Assembly: GCA_021442745.1 (NCBI GenBank)
Contig: JABUSI010000013.1
Span: forward strand, 1 to 9,088
Direction: 5' to 3'
DNA: 9,088 bases
DNA from: Erysipelotrichaceae bacterium
GTDB lineage: Bacteria > Bacillota_I > Bacilli_A > Erysipelotrichales > Erysipelotrichaceae
Below are positions 1-6,230 of the stretch, in pieces. The notes under the pieces are model-generated. The model was not told the origin of the DNA. It ran no database searches and saw only the letters and a program-made list of their open reading frames with translations. The stretch's first letter is position 1; the number at the start of each line of letters is the position of its first letter. The translations under genes and the position numbers were made by a program.

Positions 1-501
1 GCCTATACCGGCGGTGCCACCATGGCCTGTTCCAAAGCCGGCGCCAAGGAAGTCGTTCACGTGGACGCTTCCAAAGGAATGGTACAATGGGCAAAAGAAA
101 ACATGGCCCTTTCCCATCTCGAAAACAATACCATCCGTTTTATCGTGGACGACGTTCTGAAGTTCGTTCAACGGGAAAAACGTCGCGGACATAAATATCA
201 GGGTATCGTCATGGACCCGCCGAGTTACGGCAGAGGTCCGAACGGGGAAATGTGGAAACTGGAAGAGCAGTTACCCCAGCTGGTCAATGCCTGTCTGGAT
301 ATTCTGGACGACAAACCTTGTTTTTTCCTGATCAATGCCTATACCACCGGATTCTCCAGTATCACTCTGGAAAACATCTTACGGATGACCGCGCAGAAAC
401 GCTTTGAAGGTATTACCGTGGAAGCCGGGGAAATCGGATTACCGGTTAGCCGAAACAACCTGACCCTGCCTTGCGGTATTTACGGAAAGTTCTGGTTATG
501 A
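1..501 (+). CDS. Class I SAM-dependent methyltransferase, RlmI-like (PF10672 type), 5' truncated
   Basis: This is the C-terminal 166 residues of a methyltransferase whose start lies before the window; the reading frame is open from base 1. The first codons read AYTGGATMACSKAGA followed by VVHVDAS. That is the SAM-binding motif I (Y-T-G-G) plus the acidic residue closing strand 2, as in the RlmI/PF10672 family. Motif IV, MDPPSYGRGPNGEMW, follows at residues 71-85 of the visible part. The D-P-P-S-Y form is typical of this rRNA cytosine or related RNA methyltransferase group, so it probably transfers a methyl group from SAM to 23S rRNA in the cytoplasm; the exact base cannot be read from the sequence. 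The stop codon overlaps the next start (ATGA, 498-501), implying translational coupling to the pseudouridine synthase, another RNA-modifying enzyme. The ATG at 22 lies inside motif I and is not the true start. Confidence 0.88.
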   Translation, partial: AYTGGATMACSKAGAKEVVHVDASKGMVQWAKENMALSHLENNTIRFIVDDVLKFVQREKRRGHKYQGIVMDPPSYGRGPNGEMWKLEEQLPQLVNACLDILDDKPCFFLINAYTTGFSSITLENILRMTAQKRFEGITVEAGEIGLPVSRNNLTLPCGIYGKFWL

Positions 502-1175
502 TTCCGGTTCTGTACGAAGACAATCACGTCATTGTCGTGGAAAAACCGGTGAACGTTCCGGTACAAGCCGACAGCAGTGAAGATTACGATCTGCTGACGA
601 TGATTAAGGACGATCTGAAGATCCGCCACAACAAGCCCGGTAACGTCTATCTCGGTCTGGTTCACCGGTTGGACCGGCCCGTCGGAGGCATCATGGTCTT
701 TGCGAAGACGTCCAAAGCCGCTTCCCGTTTGTCCGAGCAGGTCCGTACCCGGACGATAGAAAAAACATATCTTGCCATAGTGCACAATGCATCCTCTTTG
801 CCTGAGTCACAAACTTTACGGGATTATCTGGCAAAGGACCACAAAACCAATACGGTATCCGTCGTTTCCCCGAAACATCCCCAAGCGAAAGAAGCCATTC
901 TTTCCTACGAACTTCTGGAAACAAAAGAACCTCTGGCACTGGTAAAAGTCCATCTGCAAACCGGACGCTCCCATCAGATCCGGGTTCAGTTTGCCAGTCG
1001 CAATCATGCCCTCTGGGGTGATCAGCGCTACAACAGAAAAGCCGTCACCGGACAGCAGATTGCGTTATACGCTTATCAGTTGTCGTTTGTACATCCGACA
1101 ACCAAAGAACAACTGACGTTTACCAGATTACCGCAGGCATCTGTATGGGAGGAATTTGATTATGTCAAGTCGTAA
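498..1175 (+). CDS. RluA-family RNA pseudouridine synthase, 225 aa
   Basis: This protein should isomerise uridine to pseudouridine in rRNA or tRNA. The active-site motif GLVHRLDRPVGG spans residues 53-64, with the catalytic aspartate at D59 in HRLD. The second signature QTGRSHQIRVQFA spans residues 154-166. The protein begins directly with the catalytic fold (VLYEDNHVIVVEKP, residues 4-17) and has no N-terminal S4 RNA-binding domain. Its length fits the short stand-alone RluA-like enzymes of Bacillota. I chose the ATG at 498 because it overlaps the preceding stop as ATGA and because MIPVLYEDN is the usual family start; the in-frame ATG at 471 lies deep in the upstream gene. The GGAAAG at 484-489 is a modest ribosome binding site, consistent with coupling. 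The last 14 bases overlap the next gene. The RNA target site cannot be assigned. Confidence 0.93.
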   Translation: MIPVLYEDNHVIVVEKPVNVPVQADSSEDYDLLTMIKDDLKIRHNKPGNVYLGLVHRLDRPVGGIMVFAKTSKAASRLSEQVRTRTIEKTYLAIVHNASSLPESQTLRDYLAKDHKTNTVSVVSPKHPQAKEAILSYELLETKEPLALVKVHLQTGRSHQIRVQFASRNHALWGDQRYNRKAVTGQQIALYAYQLSFVHPTTKEQLTFTRLPQASVWEEFDYVKS

Positions 1176-2529
1176 ACTTAAAAAGCCGGTAAAGGCAGTT
1201 CTTATCCTTTTTCCGGTGATTCTGATGATTGCCATCGGTGCATTCTTTCTGATTCCGGAATATCAGTTTCAGAAACTTCCGTATTCCGATGCTTCCAAAC
1301 AAGTCATCAAAGAATCGGAAATCATAAATGAAATCAGTTCCAAACCGTATTCCCTGCTTCTGGATTGCGTCATGCAGGAAACGGAAGCACTACCGGATAA
1401 CTGGAAACTGTATCTGGCCTATACCGATGAACTTTTGGAAAACACAAAAACAAACATCGACGCATTAAACGAAAAAGGTTACGAACAGAATGCCATCTTC
1501 CGGCTTCTGTCACTGAACCAGGAAGACATTCAATACGTGCTGGATCAGAAATTGACCGGACAACCGTTTCTGCTGGTGGATGCCCGCAATGACGGCTATT
1601 CCGTAGAAGACAGTTACTGTTTGTCCGTAATGTCCCGCTCGCAAGCCAATGCCATCCAGGATGCCCGTCTTCCGGTTACCCAAACCGTAGCACTGATGGA
1701 TCACGGTTACAGTCTGGAGGAAATCAAACAGTATTACAACCGATTCAGTGAAGAGGAATTTCTGCTTCTGACGCAAATGAAATACTTCGGCGATCTGCAG
1801 GAAGCATCCAAAGAAGAAAACTTCAGGCTGAAATACTTTGCCCGTTACACCTGGTATAAAACCAACAAGAACTGCACCTGGAAAAAAGCCGTGGCTGACG
1901 TCAATGACAAGAAAGACCTGTTGGATGAAAACAGCATTGACTATGGTGCATACTACCACGACATCCAAACCATCAAAGATCCGGAAAACTATCTCGTCCT
2001 CGTTGATAAACAGCACAAATTCAAGAGTTCGTTTGTTCCGGGCGATCTGACAGCCGTCAGTTCCACCTACGGAAGAGGCTATCTGCGAAGCGAAGTGTAC
2101 AAGCAATTCAAAAAACTTGCCAAAGCGGCCAAAGCCGAAGGATACTCCATCCGGGCCATGAGCAATTACCGTTCCTATAACGAACAATCCGGTTTATACA
2201 ACGGATATGTCAATGCCAACGGGCAGACATCCGCCGACCGCTACTCCGCCAGACCCGGGCATTCCGAACACCAGTCCGGTTTATGTTTCGATGTCACCGG
2301 CGGAAACGGTTCGATGTTTAATTATCACAACGATGCCAGTTACAAGTGGATGTTAGCCAACTGTCACAAATACGGATTTATTCAGCGATACCGCAAAGGC
2401 AAAGCTGCCTTAACCGGATACGAATTCGAATCCTGGCAGTTCAGGTATGTCGGTATCGGCCCGGCTGCCACAATCTACGAACAAAACTGGATTCTGGAAG
2501 AATATTTATTTATGATATACGGTGTATAA
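1162..2529 (+). CDS. Membrane-anchored M15B/VanY-like D-alanyl-D-alanine carboxypeptidase homologue with altered zinc site, 455 aa
   Basis: The family trims the terminal D-Ala from peptidoglycan stem peptides outside the membrane. A basic N-terminus (SSRKLKKPVK) is followed by one hydrophobic helix at residues 12-31 with no lipobox, so the protein is probably an anchored extracellular enzyme. Residues about 100-205 hold three spaced GY-centred helical units. From about residue 278 (LVLVDKQHKF) comes the VanY-type domain: SNYRSYNEQ (334-342), then RPGHSEHQSGLCFD (364-377). The latter carries the first two zinc ligands H370 and D377. The last motif, normally E-x-W-H, reads ESWQFRYVG (423-431). 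The catalytic base E423 is kept, but the third zinc ligand is Q426 (codon CAG, 2437-2439). Activity is therefore uncertain. GGGAGG at 1147-1152 lies 9 bases before ATG 1162, favouring it over TTG 1156. The gene overlaps the pseudouridine synthase by 14 bases. Confidence 0.9.
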   Translation: MSSRKLKKPVKAVLILFPVILMIAIGAFFLIPEYQFQKLPYSDASKQVIKESEIINEISSKPYSLLLDCVMQETEALPDNWKLYLAYTDELLENTKTNIDALNEKGYEQNAIFRLLSLNQEDIQYVLDQKLTGQPFLLVDARNDGYSVEDSYCLSVMSRSQANAIQDARLPVTQTVALMDHGYSLEEIKQYYNRFSEEEFLLLTQMKYFGDLQEASKEENFRLKYFARYTWYKTNKNCTWKKAVADVNDKKDLLDENSIDYGAYYHDIQTIKDPENYLVLVDKQHKFKSSFVPGDLTAVSSTYGRGYLRSEVYKQFKKLAKAAKAEGYSIRAMSNYRSYNEQSGLYNGYVNANGQTSADRYSARPGHSEHQSGLCFDVTGGNGSMFNYHNDASYKWMLANCHKYGFIQRYRKGKAALTGYEFESWQFRYVGIGPAATIYEQNWILEEYLFMIYGV

Positions 2530-2550
2530 CCGTTAGAAAGAGGAATCATT

Positions 2551-2763
2551 ATGGATCTCAAAACCATCTTTATGAAATACCTGCGCTGGGTCATCATTGC
2601 CGTATGTGCGGTAGCCATTTTCAAGTTCAACGACTTGTTCCCGAACGTTGCCGAAAACCAGAAAGACCTGTACATGGGACTGATTGCCTTACCGCTGATT
2701 GCCTGTGTCCTGACGGTAAGTCCGCAGCAGTTGAAAGAAGATCGTGAAGCACGAAAGAAATAG
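2551..2763 (+). CDS. Small membrane protein of unknown function, 70 aa
   Basis: I do not recognise this protein. It has two hydrophobic stretches: roughly residues 11-25 (LRWVIIAVCAVAIFK) and 41-57 (YMGLIALPLIACVLT), joined by a short polar segment (NDLFPNVAENQKD). The charged tail KEDREARKK suggests a hairpin with both ends in the cytoplasm. The start follows the carboxypeptidase stop by 21 bases and has an AGAAAGAGG-type ribosome binding site ahead of ATG 2551. It is followed by a terminator, so it is the last gene of the plus-strand operon. The good ribosome binding site, the operon position and the membrane-protein composition argue that it is real. A role with the upstream cell-wall enzyme is possible but is inference only. 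Confidence 0.75.
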   Translation: MDLKTIFMKYLRWVIIAVCAVAIFKFNDLFPNVAENQKDLYMGLIALPLIACVLTVSPQQLKEDREARKK

Positions 2764-2775
2764 TTCATGCATATG

Positions 2776-2803
2776 AAAAGCACACCCTGAAGTGTGCTTT
2801 TTT
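2776..2803. terminator. Bidirectional intrinsic terminator between convergent operons
   Basis: A perfect 10-bp stem pairs AAAAGCACAC (2776-2785) with GTGTGCTTTT (2792-2801) around the 6-base loop CCTGAA. The plus strand has six T at 2798-2803. Read from the minus strand, the same hairpin ends in four T. It lies 12 bases after the 70-aa gene stop and just after the minus-strand M28-like gene stop at 2809, so it can end both operons. It is probably stronger in the plus direction. Confidence 0.9.
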
Positions 2804-2808
2804 ACTTT

Positions 2809-3756
2809 CTATGCTTTCTTTGCGTATTCTACTAAGATCTTCGCGACTTCATCCACCTGTTCGGTCGTCAGATTGTCATCTTTCTTCGATGCCGTATGAT
2901 AGACAACCGGTTCGTTTCCAATCGTCACGGCACGGGTTAACGTCAGGCACTTCGGAAAGAAGAATGCCGGCGTGTACACTTTCCGCTTTTCATCCATTTC
3001 CACCAATCTCGTTTCCGGTCCGATCAGGTTCTTTAACATTCTCGCTTCTTTTTCGTTGTTTTCGACATAACCGATCATCAGTTCGCCTTCCCCGCCGATA
3101 CAATCACACAGAATCACCTGTTTGACCGCCAGTGTTTTCGGCAGAGCCATGGTTACCATCTTGGCCCCGACATTATCGGTACAGCCACCGTCCAGAAGCA
3201 CAAACGCTACCTGTTCCCGTTGCTTTTCCGGCATGTTTCTGGCTGCTTCTAATAATGCTAAGCATCCGGACGTATTCCGGTTCATATTGATGGAATTTGC
3301 CACACCACGAGCCAAAGCGGACGTCACCAGCAAGCCGATAACCACCAATACAACAACCAGTACGATATGGAACTTACCGCCGAATTCCTTATTGGTCTGC
3401 AACAGCACAAACAAAGCGATGAATACAGCCAGTACGATAAAGTTCGGTACGTACATCGGTACCGTAGCATCTTTAAAAGTTCTTGTACCGTTCAGCGGAT
3501 AATATCTGTTGTTTGGCCAGAATACCTTCGCCGGTGTTTCATAATAAGCGGCATAGATTGTTTTCGCTTTGGAAAGTTCCCCCGCAAACAGATCCATCGG
3601 TACATGCTTCCGGTCCGATTTCCCGGTTACAACCTTGGAAGGATACCCCATGTCGGTAAATTCTTTGTTGGCATATGCCAGAAACTGTTCTTTTTGTTTC
3701 CCGGAGAATCGCTTTCCGAGGAAAATCCCGTATTCTACTAACTTCTCGCGATCCAT
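2809..3756 (-). CDS. Membrane protein with degenerate M28-type peptidase fold (probable pseudopeptidase), 315 aa
   Basis: The order of motifs matches a Bacillota M28 subgroup in which membrane helices sit between the first zinc motif and the DNTSG motif. YAAYYETPAKVFWPN (68-82) aligns with the usual T-A-H-Y-D-T-P-A. Two transmembrane helices follow at about 104-120 and 130-149. Next come NRNTSGCLALLEAAR (159-173, usually N-D-N-T-S-G) and VAFVLLDGGCTDNVG (183-197, usually F-D-N-E-E-x-G-x-x-G). VILCDC (214-219) and YHTASKKDD (286-294, resembling H-T-K-K-D) complete the fold. H is Y71, D is E73, D is R160, and the E-E pair is G191-C192. Only D218 and H287 look retained, so zinc hydrolysis is unlikely. 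The start has AGGAG at 3766-3770 with a 9-base spacer, and the gene is last in the minus operon. The family call is my own alignment by eye; a binding or scaffold role is inference. Confidence 0.72.
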   Translation of the reverse strand: MDREKLVEYGIFLGKRFSGKQKEQFLAYANKEFTDMGYPSKVVTGKSDRKHVPMDLFAGELSKAKTIYAAYYETPAKVFWPNNRYYPLNGTRTFKDATVPMYVPNFIVLAVFIALFVLLQTNKEFGGKFHIVLVVVLVVIGLLVTSALARGVANSINMNRNTSGCLALLEAARNMPEKQREQVAFVLLDGGCTDNVGAKMVTMALPKTLAVKQVILCDCIGGEGELMIGYVENNEKEARMLKNLIGPETRLVEMDEKRKVYTPAFFFPKCLTLTRAVTIGNEPVVYHTASKKDDNLTTEQVDEVAKILVEYAKKA

Positions 3757-3776
3757 AATTCTACACTCCTACTCTA

Positions 3777-4760
3777 CTATTTTTCGTCTGCCGGATACAC
3801 AATTCCCATTTGTCTGCGACATTCCGTAATCACATCATGAATGTCCACGGTCAATTGATGAGGAACTTTACGGGACTGAATCAGACCGTCTCTGACACAA
3901 TCACACCATTCCTGAATCTCCCAGGACATATTGTAATCCCAGTGTTCGGAAATGACTTCCTTTGTCTTCGTCTTCCGGTCGACAAACCATACGTTATCAA
4001 ACCGGCTCAGCAAGTCGATATAAATGTTGCCGGATTCTCCCTGGATTTCGGATACAACGGAAGTATCCGTTACCTTGGAATGCAATACGACAACTTCAAA
4101 ATCCTCATATGTGAACACAGCCGTACCCAAAGCATCAACGCCCGTTTCCAGTTTGATACCGGAAGCGTAAATCTTCTTCGGCTTTCCGAACAAAGCCACA
4201 ACATCGGCAATCGCATACACACCGAGGTCCATAATCGAACCGTTGGATAATTCCCGACGGAACGTTGTCGGGTTTTCCCCGCGCAGATATGCGTCATACC
4301 GGCTGGAATACTTACCGAAGGAAATAATTGCACGGCGTAATCTTCCCACCTTCGGCAAAGCTTCCTTGGTACGCTTGAAATTCTCCGTATACAAAGGAAC
4401 GATCGCATCTTCCAGATACGTGTTGAATTCTTTTGCATAACCAACCATTTCCCTGACTTCCTCTACGTTGGAACCGAATGGTTTTTCACACAATACCGGA
4501 ATATGGTGCGACAAAAAATCATAGCTCATCGGTTTATGCAATCCGTTCGGAACAGCCAGGTATGCCGCTTCAATCACACCGGAATCCATCATTTCCGTAT
4601 GAGAACCGAACGCATATTTTATACCGTACTTATCCGCAAACGCACGTGCTTTTTCCACCGTAATGTCCGCAACGGCAACAACTTCACATTCCTTAACGAC
4701 ACTCTGTGCTTCCATAAACATATCGGAAACGAAATTCGTCCCTACAATACCAACTTTCAT
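3777..4760 (-). CDS. Gfo/Idh/MocA-family NAD(P)-dependent oxidoreductase, 327 aa
   Basis: This is a cytoplasmic dehydrogenase of the family that oxidises or epimerises sugars, inositols and related polyols using NAD(P). The N-terminal Rossmann fold starts at residue 1 (MKVGIVGTNFVSDMF). VVAVADITVEKARAFADKYG (27-46) supplies the acidic end of strand 2, and the conserved CEKPFGSNVEE follows at 91-101, with E92-K93-P94 as the family signature. The C-terminal domain includes NGSIMDLGVYAIADV (173-187), matching the family's G-G-x-x-x-D-x-G-x-x-x-x-D pattern near the substrate pocket. The length is normal for the family. AAGGAG at 4769-4774 lies 8 bases before the start, directly after the stop of the upstream peptidase gene (13-base gap). 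The substrate cannot be read from the sequence. Proximity to a peptidoglycan-type peptidase hints at an amino-sugar derivative, but this is weak inference. Confidence 0.92.
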   Translation of the reverse strand: MKVGIVGTNFVSDMFMEAQSVVKECEVVAVADITVEKARAFADKYGIKYAFGSHTEMMDSGVIEAAYLAVPNGLHKPMSYDFLSHHIPVLCEKPFGSNVEEVREMVGYAKEFNTYLEDAIVPLYTENFKRTKEALPKVGRLRRAIISFGKYSSRYDAYLRGENPTTFRRELSNGSIMDLGVYAIADVVALFGKPKKIYASGIKLETGVDALGTAVFTYEDFEVVVLHSKVTDTSVVSEIQGESGNIYIDLLSRFDNVWFVDRKTKTKEVISEHWDYNMSWEIQEWCDCVRDGLIQSRKVPHQLTVDIHDVITECRRQMGIVYPADEK

Positions 4761-4773
4761 ATGATTTTCTCCT

Positions 4774-5793
4774 TTACTTTTCTATCATTCTGATTGTACC
4801 GGCACCGTCTTTTACGGTGACTTCCGCAACTGTTCCGTTTTTCATCGGTACGCTCGGCGGTACATGTCCGACATCAATATCATACACGACAGGCACCTGT
4901 AAGTCATCCAAAAAATCATGCAGATTCTCTTCATACGTAATTCCGAACAACGTATCCCTCTGCATCGGACGGCCCAGAAGAACCGCTTTGCAACGGCTGA
5001 ACCATCCGGCTTGTTTTAACTGCCACAAAGCCCGTCCCTGATCAAAAATATTCAGGTCGTAACATTCCAGATACCAGATAATACCGTCTTCCCTGTACCG
5101 TTCGGTAAATTCCTTTACGTTATCGTACGGTGTCCCGCATAAGGTAATCAGGCAATCCAGACATCCTCCGATCAATCTTCCCGATACGTGTACTTCTTCC
5201 CCGTTGAGGATTTTCCACGTGTTCTTCGTGTGACACCGGAAATTCTTCAGTGCCTCATCCGGTTCATGCTTCTGCCACGGCTTTTCGGTATATTTCTTAC
5301 TGACAACCGTATCCCGTCTGCCTCTCAGTACTTCATAGGTTTCCTTTAAGGAATCCCCCCATCTTGACGGACAGTATTCCCCGATATGATAACTGTATAT
5401 GCTGCAGATATCGGCTATGGTCGTTAACGTAAACGTCAGATTCGTATTATCGGAATACCCGACAAAATACTTTGGTTTTGCCTGTTTCAGCTTCTCAAAA
5501 TCCACATACGGAAGAATTTCCATCATAAATTCCCCGCCGGCAACCGAGAAAATAAAATCCACTTCCTCATCCATCCACAGATTTTCAAACTCCATGGCAC
5601 GTGTTTTCGCATCGGTGCTCCGGGCTTTGGTGATACCGAATACCGATGCGGTTTCCTTTACGGTATATCCTAACTTTTCAAAATGTTTTTTTGCTGCCGC
5701 ATACCGTTCTTCATACGGTGAAGAACTGACCCCAAACGATGGCGAGCAGACGCCGATGACACCTTTTTCACGCAACGGTTCCGGATATCTCAT
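4774..5793 (-). CDS. S66-family serine peptidase, MccF/LD-carboxypeptidase-like, 339 aa
   Basis: S66 enzymes cut an amide bond next to a C-terminal residue. LdcA removes D-Ala from murein tetrapeptides during recycling, and MccF cleaves the nucleotide-peptide antibiotic microcin C. The nucleophile motif FVGYSDNT (110-117) gives S114. SGRLIGGCLDCL (204-215) is the usual glycine-rich core. IIWYLECYD (238-246) gives E243, and DVGHVPP (307-313) gives H310. All three triad residues are thus present at spacings matching the MccF-like branch, and the long segment between about 140 and 200, rich in Trp and charge, also fits that branch better than short LdcA. No signal peptide is seen, so it acts in the cytoplasm. 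The start overlaps the upstream GNAT stop by 4 bases, with GGAGG at 5801-5805 and a 7-base spacer. The substrate is unproven. Confidence 0.9.
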   Translation of the reverse strand: MRYPEPLREKGVIGVCSPSFGVSSSPYEERYAAAKKHFEKLGYTVKETASVFGITKARSTDAKTRAMEFENLWMDEEVDFIFSVAGGEFMMEILPYVDFEKLKQAKPKYFVGYSDNTNLTFTLTTIADICSIYSYHIGEYCPSRWGDSLKETYEVLRGRRDTVVSKKYTEKPWQKHEPDEALKNFRCHTKNTWKILNGEEVHVSGRLIGGCLDCLITLCGTPYDNVKEFTERYREDGIIWYLECYDLNIFDQGRALWQLKQAGWFSRCKAVLLGRPMQRDTLFGITYEENLHDFLDDLQVPVVYDIDVGHVPPSVPMKNGTVAEVTVKDGAGTIRMIEK

Positions 5794-6230
5794 ACCGCTT
5801 CCTCCAATTCCATTCGATATATCGCTTTTACATGTTCACCCTGCCGGTGCAGCATATGGTTCGGCGGTACTTCCGCAACTTCCACAAACTGAAAGCCGAC
5901 CCGCTCAATCGTCTTCCGACTGGCAATGTTATCGGGATCACAGGTGATCAGAAGATACTTCATAAATAAACTTTTCGCGACCGGGAGAATCATCTTGCAC
6001 GCCTTGGCGGCATACCCGTGTCCCCGGTAAGCCGGTTGAATCCGGTATCCGATGTTTCCCAGATAATACAGTTGTTCGTTATGTCCGACACGCAAATCGA
6101 TATACCCGATGGATTTCAGGTTTCCGTGCAGATAAATTTCAAAAAAATACGTTTCATACCGGTTAAGGATTCCGGAATGGTATTTTGAAATCAGATGACA
6201 GTCGATTTCATCCCCGTACAGCCACATCAT
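5790..6230 (-). CDS. GNAT-family N-acetyltransferase, RimJ/RimL-like, 146 aa
   Basis: GNAT enzymes move an acetyl group from acetyl-CoA to an amine. The acetyl-CoA loop is clear: GYRIQPAYRGHGYAAKAC (61-78), with the Q-x-x-x-R-G-H-G-Y pyrophosphate-binding turn. Motif B follows as CDPDNIASRKTIERVGF (97-113). Here the N-x-x-S-x-x-x-x-E-R-x-G-F pattern is standard for the family. The acceptor substrate cannot be deduced. The ATG at 6230 overlaps the upstream methyltransferase stop (ATGA, 6227-6230) and has no clear ribosome binding site, so translation is probably coupled. A second ATG at 6227 is an equally possible start one codon later. The 3' end overlaps the S66 peptidase start by 4 bases, placing the gene in the middle of a tight three-gene block. 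Confidence 0.9.
   Translation of the reverse strand: MMWLYGDEIDCHLISKYHSGILNRYETYFFEIYLHGNLKSIGYIDLRVGHNEQLYYLGNIGYRIQPAYRGHGYAAKACKMILPVAKSLFMKYLLITCDPDNIASRKTIERVGFQFVEVAEVPPNHMLHRQGEHVKAIYRMELEEAV

Noticed and set aside
1156..1161. TTG at 1156 as start of the carboxypeptidase gene
   Set aside because: It is only three bases from the GGGAGG site, while ATG 1162 has a normal 9-base spacing.
1510..2187. Long open frame on the minus strand inside the carboxypeptidase gene (225 codons)
   Set aside because: It is fully antisense to a gene with clear M15 motifs. Its translation is rich in Phe, Val and Gln with no recognisable domain, as expected for a shadow frame.
5399..5947. Plus-strand open frame across the S66/GNAT junction
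   Set aside because: It is antisense to two well-supported overlapping genes, has no ribosome binding site that I can see, and encodes no recognisable domain.
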